From Siniperca chuatsi (Eukaryota; Chordata; Actinopteri; Centrarchiformes; Sinipercidae), in NCBI RefSeq assembly GCF_020085105.1, contig NC_058045.1, positions 3,370,333-3,434,332 on the forward strand: a stretch of 64,000 bases of DNA, given 5' to 3'. The translations under genes were made by a program, and so were the position numbers. The notes below the pieces were generated by a model. The model made no database searches. It saw nothing but the letters and a program-made list of their open reading frames with translations, and had not been told where the DNA came from. Positions 38,753-51,800 of the stretch are shown here, in pieces (positions within the stretch are counted from its first letter, which is position 1; every line of letters begins with the position of its first letter).

Positions 38753-39792
38753 CTTCTCCCAGTATTTTGCCATTTCCTTACCTTTTTTTTAATGTGATAA
38801 TACACCTAAGCACATTGTTTATTAAGCTTTACGGTTTATTCAACGTCCACTTACTGCCATGAGATTTGGTTAAAAGTTTTGGAGAAAAACAAATAAGTGG
38901 ACCTTGTGATTAAAATCTTTTGTCAAACATTGTTCGTCGTTTACAAGTGTACATCCTTGTGTGTTCTAGCAGTTGGAACATCTTCCCCCTGGGAAACTGT
39001 CTGTCATTTATCTGTACAGGACAGATGACATAGTACAGTATAAAAAGACAAAACTACATATCAATTTTATGTAACAACATTCAAATAAACAACTGAATGC
39101 AAATATGCTTTTAAAATGAGTAGCATTAGATTATCCTGTTAGTTTAAAAAAAATGTTGATGTGAGTGTTTAACTGTGAGAAAAAGATGTATTGTATTTTT
39201 TAAACAAAACAGACTTGAGCTCCTCAAGGAAACTGACACCAAATAATTAACTTGTTTTATCTAATGTTTATTTTCTGTGATGGCTTTACTTTTTTCATGT
39301 GTTTTAATTATTATTCATATTATATTCTAATGCATTTGAGTTGATTGACAGGACTGTGATCATTGGGTGACAGAGTTTAGAAAATATACAGTAGAAGTTG
39401 AACAAGCATGTCAAGCCAAACAATGTAATAAATAAACGATTCATGTCAAAACATTCCTACTGTAATCTGAGCATTTCACTCTTCTTTTATTCACTCGTAA
39501 AAATACAGGCCAAACAGCAAAACAATTGCAGATTTTAAAAAAGCAATTGACTCGTGTTATATATTATTCTTACTTGTAATGTAAGTGCAGAAGCAAGAAA
39601 ATGTGATTATATTTCAAAACTATGAATCAAAACTCTTAAAAAAAAAACATGTCTTGTTCTCACTCATAAATACAAAAATTATTACAAGTGAATCAATTAG
39701 TTGGCAACTGCTCAAAAATGATTAGATCCTTCCCTTCACACTGCCTTCACAAAGAATCCCTTCTGTTTTCTTGTGTTGGTTGTTCTCATGGG

Positions 39793-39815
39793 TCAGTGCT
39801 CTGCAGCAGCTTTGG
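39793..39815 (-). CDS. plekha7: plekha7 terminal micro-coding exon
   Basis: After a good polypyrimidine tract and acceptor (ttcttctcttcag, plus-strand 39816 onward), 23 coding bases complete the codon left by the exon ending at 41148 and read AKAAAEH followed by TGA (39793-39795). The phase fits exactly and gives a VAAKAAAEH end, similar in style to the VAA... ends of PLEKHA5/6. The 3' UTR then runs to lower coordinates; reverse-strand AATAAA-type signals occur near 39487-39492. I rate it probable, not certain. Confidence 0.6.
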
Positions 39816-42800
39816 CTGAAGAGAAGAAAACACAGTGAAGACATCAGTATTTCGTCCTACTGTCAGGATATCATAGGAGAAAACACATCTTTAATTTGCA
39901 TATTTTGGGGGGATTTTAATAGGTTTACAGTGGATTTCACAAGGACAAACTGCTCCTAGGAGAAAATGTCCCTTGTAACAGTATAGTTTTGTGTAATTTG
40001 GCAAATTTGATACCTAGAGGAGACATGGCTCAAATATTATTTGTAAATATAATGTGTATTATTTAGTCATTTACTACGAATGTTTGACCCATGTGATCTA
40101 GACTGCACCGTAAAATATATTCCTGAGAAATACAGGAGCCTCACAAACCAGTGTGTGCATGAATAGTATGAATGTCATTAGTCCTGCAAAAGATCAATCA
40201 AGTATTTATTTACTTTATTTATTTACATAGAAAATACACACAACTCGCACCAAAACACCACTTGCACATAGGCCACCACATTTCACCAAAGCAGCCCTTT
40301 ACGATACCTGAGCCACACTGACCAAAACAACAGCCAACAAGTAACCTGACGCTCTTTGGCTAGAACATCACCCAAAACAAAGAAATCAGGACTGCACACA
40401 GATTTGTTTCAGGGACTTGGCACAGATAAGGAAGGAATGTGGTTTGGTTCTCAGATTATGTATGTGACCAAAAAGAAACAAACAGAAAATGTTCTTTGGT
40501 TCTTTGGACACAAAACATAACAACATATCACGTACATCACTAGCAGATTTAAAAAGAAAAAAAGTGATCATTTTTGGGGGGTTTGAATCCCTTTTTTCAC
40601 CAATCTGTGCACATTCCTGACCAAACAGCATATACTGAGACATAAAACATAATGAATACAATGAATTCACACCACCCAAAAGGGAAATGGCAGGTATACC
40701 TGAACCAGACATGCTCACCGACTCGCCAGCCTCTCAGTCCCTGCACACCAGGGACAACGACAAATCACATGTTGATGATTCCTGCTAAATTTACACCAAT
40801 GTACCACAGTGGCATGTGAATAATTTGTTAAATAAAAATGTATTTATTATATGACAACAGTAGGTTACTTCAACGGCAGCATGTAGTGGGAAAAAATCAT
40901 TATTTTTTTGTGTTTTTATGTATTTCTATCTATGTGAGAACTGATTTGATTTGATTACAGGACAGTTCTACAAAGTGAGGACATTATGGTTGGTCTTTAC
41001 TGCTTTATTGCTTTTAAGGTAATGTTTGGGATTGTTAAAACTGAAGCATAAGGGCTTAGAGAAAGCATGTGCCACAGCTGTGATGGTTGATGCTTAGTTT
41101 ATGGGCTAAGGGATGTATTAAGTTAATGAAGGTGTGAGTAGACTAACCTGCGACCAGTTTGCTCTTGCGTGAAGCCTCGGAGGCCAGAGCGTGGGACACG
41201 TTCATGATCCTCTCCTGCTGCTGTAGAGCTGAGTCCAGCTCACTGAAGTCCAGTGGTGCAGACGGATGTATGTTCTGAACGCTGTTGAAAGGACACAAAC
41301 ACTCACGACTATAAACCAGAGAAAAGCACACTGACTAGTCTTAAACTAAGAACCGTCCCTGTTAGGCATCACATACCAACAGTCTGAGAGTGCTTATTCA
41401 GAAAAGCACACTGGAGGTAAATGGTAAATTTACTTCATATTCAGTGTACTATAAAATTACTACAGCGGTAATTTAATTACCACAATAGCAATTTTTATTA
41501 CTGCAAAATGATTGTTTCTGATATTATTGTGCATTTTATGTATTACCATTAAGGCCTTAATTTCTACCTGGGATACAGGAGATCTTACACACTTGGCAGA
41601 CATTTTACACTGTATGTATTATTTAACTCCAACAGTATCAGCCCAACTCCAGTGTCATTATTTGAGTGCTGTCTACCTGGATTTGGCCAGGAGGTTCTTG
41701 ATGCGCCTGGCCCGGCGGGAGCGTTCCTCCAGCTCCTCTGGACTCAGAGGCTCCTCAGAGTCCGACTCTATGTAGCGCTCTGGGATGGGAACTTTTTGCG
41801 GTTTGGACAGCTGCATGTTGAATAGACAGGTAGTCAGTCAGTGTATTGGATGCTACACCGAAACTAGTGGTTTCTTGTTTTCTCCAGTGTTTCCATTCCA
41901 GTGGAGGTATACAACAGGTATTAAATTATTTGCTTGGTAATATGTACAGTAGTACCTTTCCCATAATGACAGTAAAGAATTCCCTCTCAGGTATTATTGC
42001 ATGATAATACCTTTATTTATTTATACCTTTATTATTAGCATGAATTTAACAGGAAGGTAGTGATGGCAAACCAAAAAACAAATCAAATTAAGAAGACTTG
42101 CTTGAGTCTGGATAAAATGTACTGTATAATATATACATTTTCCCCATTCACAATATATCTAACCTTTCATTAAAAAAAGTATATACTTATAATGGGTTTT
42201 AAATCAATTTCATTGATGCTGTATAAAGATATTTATAACAGAGAAATACTATATAAACTTTCATGCTGTGAAATGTGGATGCTTTTATACCAAAGTGAGG
42301 ACAAGGTTCTGGGCATACCACACATTGGATTTGAAAAAGGTTGCTGATTGACAGTCAGTGCAAGCCCATTTAAAAACCTTGTTAATAGATCTAATAGATA
42401 AACTATATAAGTAATCATAACTTTCAGCAGAATTCACTTTGTCAGCCAATTTCATAAAAAGAGGGGCTAAATATTCTTTACAGCCTCTGTGTTATCACAA
42501 GATCTGACTGAATAGGACTGGAAGTAGAGAGAACAATGCACACTTACATCTTTCCATGTTATGGTCATGGATGGTGTCCAAGATTAACTGAGACAAGAAC
42601 TGTAAAATGCAGATTTAACCCGATGGATCAGAACTGTTGAGCTGTTAGAGGATTAGTATCGTTTTGATCCTGTGAGTTCCTCACTGAACAACTGCCTCTA
42701 GCTGCCCTGCCACTTGTATTTTTCACAGCTGAGACAGAAGCCAAACACATGTGTGTCTACCTCTCGGCTGATATCCAGGTCATAATCGAGAGGCTCCACA

Positions 42801-45800
42801 TCCACCTCTCGTATGCGTGTGGCCGTGGCCGTCACCCACTCATCTGATTGGATCCTCCCTCTCTCTTTGACTTGATTCCACCCTTCGTCACTCTGCCCCT
42901 CTGCCCCAAGTCGCTCCTCCTGCCAATCAAACACCTAGAAACGGCAGAAGTCAGGATGAGTCTGGTGACTGTGAAAAATAGATTTGCCAATATGATTTTT
43001 AGACGTGAGTCTAATTAAATAAGTAATTATAAATAATACAAATTTTATATTAATAGAAAATGCATTTTGAGCCATTGATATTATTGCTACAAATAAACCA
43101 GATTTGTGTGTAGACAACATGCTTCTACCAGTGTCTATTTAATATTTTACACTTAGTGCCACCAGGTCAGATTTCCCTGGATATCTGCTTGATTACTTTA
43201 TAGTACCAAGTGTCAGATCTACATATAAGGAGCTGAAGCCTTTAGAGTTTCGCACTACGGATGTTCTTTAGAGCGGGAACTATTTGTTGATTAATCTTTT
43301 ATTCAACTGATATTGAATTAATTTGCAAAAATTTTGATAATTCAAGTTGAATTTACTGGTTCAGCTTCTCAAATTTGAATATTTGCTGGTTGTCCTAGTC
43401 TTCTATGACAATAAAATGATTAGACTGTTGATCAGACAAAACATGCAATTTGAAGAATTCATCTTGGGCATTTTTACTATTTTCAGACAATTGTCAGAGG
43501 AAAAGATTAATTGAGAAAATAATCTGCAGATAAATCGCTAATGAAAATAATCGCTAGTTGCAGCTCTAGTATTTTTATAGATCAGTGAAGGTTAATCAAA
43601 ATGACTTAGAACACGTTTATACTCTTCAATAAAGAAAGAAAAGAAAAGAAAAGGCAAACCCACATGGAGCAGTGGCAGGAAGGGCAAAGGAGGGTAGTGA
43701 CGATCTCTTTGTGAGTGAAAGCAGTGGGATTTATAGGGAACTAGCATTGACAATAGCACTGTGGCATAATGAAGGGGGTCGTCTCCACCATGGTTTCACT
43801 AGTTTACAAGATTTTTACCAAGGTGTTTGATGATTTCTACAATACTGTATAGCTTGATGTATAAAAATGCTACACACAGAATTACCATAGGCTCTCTGGT
43901 TTGAGATGTAATGTCTCTGCAGTGAGCCGTGCCTCAGGTAGAGGGAGACAAATGTGAATTTACATTTCTGTGCAACCAGGAATAATTATAGCAAGAAGTT
44001 CATCCAGGGATTTGAAAGGATGATGTTTAGTATCATTACCACAGAGAAGACTCAGGCAGATGATGAGTCTGTGTTTCTGGAAGTTGTAATTACACACATA
44101 CCACATCCTTCTCTCTTATAACAGCACATTTAAAATCATCGCATCTATAAAAATACTCGACTCTTATTCTCTTATGTGTACTTGTGTGTGTGTGTGTGTG
44201 GGGTGAGGGGTACTTGTGAGTAATCATCCAAGGAGCATCAAAGCCATGCATGCATCCTTCCCACTCCAGTAGCCTGCAGCAGGGTCTGATCTGTTGGTGT
44301 GTTCATAAGCTCTGAGAAACACTGCATCCCATGCCAGTCACACACAAAAAGACAGAGAGAAAGAAAACCATGCAGACGCAGATTCATCAAACCCTCGCCA
44401 GATTAGGAAGAACACAGCCAAGAGGAGGTTCAGAAGCAAGAAACTCTTTATTGTCAAGTGCAAATCTCTACATGATAGAAAAGAAAAGGAAAAGAGTTGT
44501 GTGTTGCTTCTCAATTACACAGAATTAGTTGGTGGTGATTAGCAGTTCACTTCTCTAAGTTCTCTACTATATTTCTACTCTTCAACTGAGCCACCTCCTG
44601 AAACTATTTTCTCTTTGATTTAATATATTGTACGTAGCTGTGGAAGGATAAAAGCAATATGGCAGAAAAACTTTCAAGATTAATACTTGTCAGAAAAACA
44701 AGGAGCGGACAATAGCGCCATGGAGGTCCAAAAGTGGAGTATGAAATGGATTTTCAAAAGTATCTTCTAACATGTATACTGCTGCAAAGATTATTCAATC
44801 CATCAATAGAAACTTAATCAACAGTTTTGATAATATATTAGTAAGTAATCTGCCAAACGCTTGCAGATTTTTTAAGCTTTTCTCTGTTTTATAGCATTGT
44901 GAATATCTCTGGGTTTTGAACTGTTGGTCCGATAAAGCAATTCATTTGAAAATCTCACTTCCTCAAAACCTCACACGGTATCTGGGAAATTGTTAGTTTT
45001 CAGAGATTTTGTTGGCAAAGAGATCAATCAAAGAATGACACAGAAAGAAAATGATCACCCTAAATCTGTTTGTCAAATATTGCCACTGTACTGTCCCTTT
45101 CTTACTTTCCACACAGATTTCCCATGACACAGTTGTCTGCTCCTTGTTCATACTTTTTTTCTTTATTGCATGTCAGCCCAGTTGCTTGAACCTGTCCTGT
45201 GTATTTATGATGCATAAAACAGCACAGCATAGGCCACTTAAAAGTACTCAGATATGAGTACAGATTCTCTTCCCAACTTTAATTGTGGCAATGTAATTAT
45301 CAACCGCTGTCAAACGATAAAAATAACCTTGTAGCCTGTACAAGAAAAGGCTGTATTAATGAGGATGTTAATTCAAATATAAAATGGTGTAAACATGTTT
45401 TATGCTGGTGGAGTAGACAAAATAAAATATGATCTAGCATTTATGGTTATATGCACTAAAAAGAAGTGAAAAGTAGTTGCAGAGGATTACAGACTATGTA
45501 TTGCTCACTGTTACAGGGAAACTTGATTTCAAGGATTTATGGGAAATATAGTGTGATTACAGGCAGATCTCACAGCAGTCTGGTTACGAGTGTGTGTTAG
45601 TCTGTAATCATAATACCAATCTGGTAGTTATTATGTGTCATGTCATCTTAATGGAAGACTTTGACATTTTACTGTATTCATTTCTTCACCCAGGAATGTT
45701 AGCATCCCTTACTGAAACTGAGGGGCACCAAGGAGTAAGCTAGATTTGGCGTCAAATGTCAAAGTATTCCTGTAGGGGTTAAAACCAACGGTGTCCCAAC

Positions 45801-48800
45801 ATCTTTCTGACTGAATGCTGCTATTACACAGAAAAGCAACCTTAAAGCTAGAGACGAATGCTTTAAACAAATCATGATTAATTAAAATGTTGATTAAGGA
45901 GGTAAATTTGGGACAAAGGCAAAAAAGATCGTCAGCAAAACAAGGCACTTCGATTTCATTTGAAGAAAAGAAAGTAGGGAGGTGTGATCATGATTTGTGC
46001 CACTAGCTTTGCCTCTTTCTTCATTTCATCAACCTGAATACTTTTTCTTTTTCCAACTTTCCCCCAACCTCTATATGTTCTATATACCAAATCTCTACAA
46101 AATATAACTGTACAACTATATACTGAAAATATCCCTCAGTAAATAAATAAAAGTGTACGGTACGGTAGTACACGGTATGTAGATGTACATAAATGGGCTC
46201 TTCTCTCTACTTTCTGGTGATAAAAACAGAGAAAGGAAGGCAGACTGATGCCTCCCATTCCCTCCTTTTTTCAATGGATTTACATTCAGAATTGTGTCAG
46301 TGAGGTCCCACCAGGGGCAGTGGTAAGCGGTTAAAGTGACCCCTGAACCTTAAAAAATAAAAAATAAACAGGGACCACGCTTTCCCAGTCCAAAACTAGC
46401 CAAGCAATCCCCACAATTCCCTGTGCTCATTTTGTCTCCCATTGTTCTTAAAGCATTAACCAAGCTAGCTAGCCAGCCATAATCAGTCCTGCCCTTTAGC
46501 TTGTTAGTGCTTACAGTTAACCACTGGTTACACAAGGCAGAGAGTGCTAGCGTGTTAGCATTCCTGCTAAGTTATTATGTGGCGGGGGGCTGGAGGGTGG
46601 CATAGCAGCAGTGGTGGTGAAGGTGTTGCTCCCTGTGTCTGCTGCTGCTGCGCTGGGGTGGGGGGTAACGTACGGAGGCCGAAGGATCAGAGGTGCTGGA
46701 GGGCAGCCTGGAGGAGGAGGAGGAGCGCTGGGTGGTGACAGTGGAGGTGGAAATGCCCGTGGAGGAGCGCTCGCCCTGGCTGAGATTCCTCTTGCGCTCG
46801 CGAACTAGCGCCTTCTGGTGGCGCTTCATCCGCTCCAGCTGCTCCTCCGCCGTCATTCGCCCTCGAGACTGGCTGTTTGGGAGCTGCAGGGCTTCTGTAG
46901 GCGACGACAGACGCTCCAAGGCACTCTTGGGTCTCTCCTGGTGAGACAGGGAAGGAGGGAAGATACAGGGAGAATTGGAACAAGGACGGGATGGTTTGTT
47001 GGTGGGGGACAGAGAGTTCAGAGGGAACAGAACAAGAATGGACATAAATAGATATACCTTATGAGAAGATGAAAAGTGAGCAGAAAGTAAAAAGGAGGAT
47101 GAAAGACAGAGGAATATGGACAGTGAAATAGTGTAGTGGAAGACAAGTGTAAACAAAATGATAGGAGAGAAACTGGAAACAGCAATAATTAAAGTGACAG
47201 ATTTAAACACCATACAGTAACACTAAAAACTAAAGACAAAGACTATCTGCCGCTATCACTCACACAGAAAGTCTACAACCTGCATAGTAAATGCTATCTG
47301 TACCTAATATTTGTATTGCATATATTAAAAATGTCTGTATTATCTTTGAATAGATGGCTCTAACAATCATATGCTTAGTTATATATGCTCCCCTTGGGTA
47401 ATGTCATCCACAAACATGGTATTTCTTTTCATTGTTATGCAGATGACACACAGTTGTACCTCCCTGTCAAGCCCACTGACCTTAGCACGCTGAGTTCTCT
47501 GCAGGACTGCCTGTCTGACATAAAAAATTGGATGTCGATACATTTTCTACAGCTCAACTCAAATAAAACTGAAATCCTTGTTATTGGGCCACAATATATC
47601 ACTAAACAAATACTGCCATCTACTGGCTACCTGTCACAAAATATCAAACCTGTTTGATAGCAATTTATGTTTTGAGCAACATATTACTAAGCTTGTCCAG
47701 ACATGTTTTTATCACCTCAGAAATATTGCAAACATCTGATCTATTTTAAATTTTAGTTATGCAGAAACTGTTGTACATGCTTTTATCTCCTCACGCCCTT
47801 ATTATTGTAACCGTCTGTTCACTTGTCTTAATCAAAAATCTTGTCTTAATCAAATCAACTCAGCTGCCAGGCTTTTAACCAGGATCAAGAGGTACAATCA
47901 TATCACACCTGTTTTAGCCTCTTTAAATTGGCTCCCTGTTTGTTTTAGGATTGATTTTATTAGACTATATTTTAGACCTTGTAATTCCTTATGAACCTTC
48001 ACATAGTTTGAGATCTCCAGGTTGGGGGCTGTTCCTGAGTCCAGGATGAAAACTAAGGGGGACAGAGCTTTTGCCATCAGGGCCCCGAGGCTCTGAAACA
48101 ACTTGCCCGAAGAAATTAGGTTGTCTGAGTCAGTGTCTTCTTTTAAGTCTCTTCTCAAAATGCATTTTTATCAGAAAGCAGATCCTGCTCTTATCTGAGC
48201 TGTCTGTTTATTTCATTGTTTTTATGTATTTTATTTCTTTATATTTTATCATTCACTGTGGTATTTTATTTCTCTCTCTCTGTGAAGCACTTCGTACTTT
48301 GTTTTGATAAGTGCTCTATAAATAAAGTTTTATTATTATTATTATTATTATTATGCTATACAGCAAAACTTAATTGTATGATTAGGTATTGTCTACAAAA
48401 CATGAGGAAGTTGTCCTTAGGGCTTTATGTTATTCAGAATCTTTCAGTGTAGCCAACCTTCACACTGAAACCCTATTCTTGCCATTAAACATAAGATTAA
48501 AACTGAATTTCTGACAAAACCAGGCCTTAAACACAGAGCTACCCTGAGTTTCTCCAGCTGCTCAAAGGTATCTGTAGATACCTCCACCCCTGATCTTGTA
48601 ACTCACCCTGGCTACAGAGCTCCCGGGGCCTCTCCTTAGGGTGACGTAGGATGAGATAGAGTTTGACTGGTTCTGTCGAGATGAGGAGCCTGACAGACCT
48701 AGTCAAATACAACGAGACAAGAATCGGCACAGTTTGGTTTAGTTTAGTTTGCAAGGTTAAAAAAGCAGTATGGTCATACAATGAAAACACAGTGACAGAA

Positions 48801-51800
48801 TGCAAAAAATCTAAAGGGAAAAAATATAGAATAAGTATTATAGGTGAAACAAAAAACACGTGTTAGAAAACCTGCTCACCATTCTGTATGAGGAGTGAAT
48901 TATTATACAGTGTATCAACACTGGAAAAATAAATTCCTCAACTTAATTGCTAAACATTAAACATATTTACAAAATTAGATTCTTTATTTTATAAAAGAAT
49001 GTTTCAGGATTTAGAAGAATTTTAATAACGTTCCAGATGGTGGTCTCTTTGAAACATCTCCTCTTGTGGGTGACAATACATTTACCGAGGGACCATTTAT
49101 TAGTAAGATAAGTACAACATTTTTCATGTTTTAACTGATGAATCCTCTAGTCTGAAGAGATTGGATTTCTAATCAAAATATGTCTTCCTGAACACAAATA
49201 CACTTGTCAATGCATATTCAAAGTTTTAATGAAATTAATTCAAGCTTACTAAGTAAATTTTTTTCTCATACTTCTATCCTTCACAACAAAATTAAGTTTG
49301 TTTCCAGAAAGAAAACACAAATAAAAAGAAAGAAATAACCACATGTTGATCTACTGTACCTCTTTTAAGTATATACAAAAATGCACTAAGATAGGATGAT
49401 GGTTGGTGTGCATTCTATGCTGGGAAATCACTAGCCATAAATAATGGTCTGATAAATAAAGGTCTGTATTTCCTGTTAAATATATGTATTTTTCATGAAC
49501 AGTAGTTCAGGTACCTTTGCTCTGGAAATACTGGTCAATGTCAGACCCGGTGCTGTGGTAGCTAATTCCTGGCAGCTCTGGTTCACTCAGGTATGGCCGC
49601 AAGTCAGTCTGAAACCAGAAAAGATTAGCCAGAAAGATCTGGCTATTGGTGTTTTTTGGCTAAAACAAGAATTTGGAGAAAGTAATGTCTCAATTTGAAA
49701 TTAAACATTAAAATCACCATAACTGCATTTACAAGGCTTCATTCCAACAAAGACAATTGTAGGGAGATGGATGTTTTTTAGGTACTATATGACAGCATAC
49801 CTTACAGTCTCCATTGACAACATACTGCCCGCTCTCCCTGTCCTTCTTCCTCTCATCTGATTGGCGTTTCAGCCCACGCACCGATGTGTGGCGGATGACC
49901 GAGGCCTCTTTGGGGAGAGGCGGCACCACAGGTGGCGTCTCCTCGTAGTCGTAGAGGCGAGGAAGTGGTGGCCTGGGTGGGGCGGTGTCCTCTGCCTGGA
50001 CAGTAACCAGGCAGAAAAGAATTTAGTATTTTAGAAGTACCATAACTACTACTGTATTTCTGATTACCCTTTTTTGGTGAGGGTTTCTGATGTAGAACTC
50101 TTAAACACAATCAGACTAAATCCAGCAAAAATTTCTGAAACGTAATATGAAATCAACTCTGCTCTGCAGTATTTCGAAGCATAAGGGTGACACTCACCCA
50201 CTTTGGCACGGTGCTGTGAGGCAAAGTGTGGGAGAAGATGGTGGGGATGGAGCTGCGAGGAGGAGGCTGGATCTCTGTGCTATGAGAAGGCACTGCCGGG
50301 TCTGACACCGAAGGCACTAATTTCCTCTCTGGTGGGGCATGTGAACACACAGAGGAATCAAGGTTTAGCTTTTAAATGTAAGCAGGTTTGAAATGGGTTT
50401 ACAGTCAGGAACAGGGGGAACCACATTTACACTGAAAAGAGTAGAAAATCAGACATGTAGACACAGATTTCAATGAATGCAGCCACAAGCTTAAACCAAG
50501 ATAAAAATGATTAGTATAACCACAGAGAATACATTACCCTACAACACTGCTAACTGAGAATACCACAATATGTGGACAATACCAAATATCTTGAGAATCT
50601 CTAGTAGCCTATATATTCAGTCTGTGTGTCACTGCTCTGGTAATTGTTAATGAGTGACAACCTGTAAGGCATCGTAAAAACTCTCTTTCCACCTTTTTCA
50701 TTTTGTTATCAACTGTAAACAGATCAATTGTGCCGTTTTCCCAAAATACTGTTGTGAGTGGCTTTTGCCGATAATTGTTGGGTTGCTGTGGTTACCAACC
50801 TGGGTTCTGGACAGAGTCAATGGTGATCTTGTAGTTGGCTTTGCTGCCACTCAGTCCCGCCATCACGTCCTCAATCCTCCACAGTTCACGCTTCATCTCA
50901 GCTTTCTCTTGCTACAGTTTGACATATGGATGCAAACACACATACACATTTGACTCCATTCATGTTATTTGTAACTTTCACTTCTGGTTTAGTTCAACTT
51001 GGTTTTCAGTGTCACATATTTCATAATTTATCAAATCTGGCCTGTATATAGTTTTTAAAAATGTGCTGTTCGATCAATGAATTTGTGATGTAAGAACTAA
51101 GGAGAGAATTGTTGGACATTATTAGAAAAAAAGGACGTGGGAGATATATGTAAGATTTCAAATTGTCTGAAAGACTTAATGACAAAGTAAATACAGACTC
51201 TACTTTATATAAAACCCAGCCTATAAGAAAAGCTAAATGCTTTAACTGAAAAACCAGAGCGGGCAGTTTGGAGGTGAATCTGCTCTGAGCTGCAGTACCA
51301 GGTCTCACCTGATGGGTGGCGCTGTGGTTCATGTGTGCCTGCAGCGCCGTCCTCAACTGCTCCACTGATCTCTCCAGCTTACTGTACTCCTCCCAGGCTT
51401 GTGCCATCTCCTGCATCACACACACACACACACAAAGTCTTAGGTTACATACACATTAGAGGCTTAAGGTACGCAGTTTGCAAGATACATGTATAGAAAT
51501 TGATGTGTCCTCATACAGATCTTTATATGTATACACAAACTTAATTACAGGCATCTGTGCATATACACACACACACTCTCTCAGACACGTACAGACACAT
51601 ACTGCACCTGCCTATACACACAATGACAAGTAGCTGTATGCATTCAAAGACACGCATGCCCACAAACATACACATCTTTAAATGCACACACTTGTTTAAG
51701 CACACTTGTAAATATTAAAAGAAAAAAACTAAACGCTGTGAAATACAGTTCACAGCAATTTGATCATGTTATATGAGATTTTGCATACATTTGCCATTGT

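Noticed and set aside
46611..46944. Overlapping plus-strand frames over the plekha7 exon
   Set aside because: They are antisense shadows of a GC-rich coding exon with clear minus-strand family motifs.
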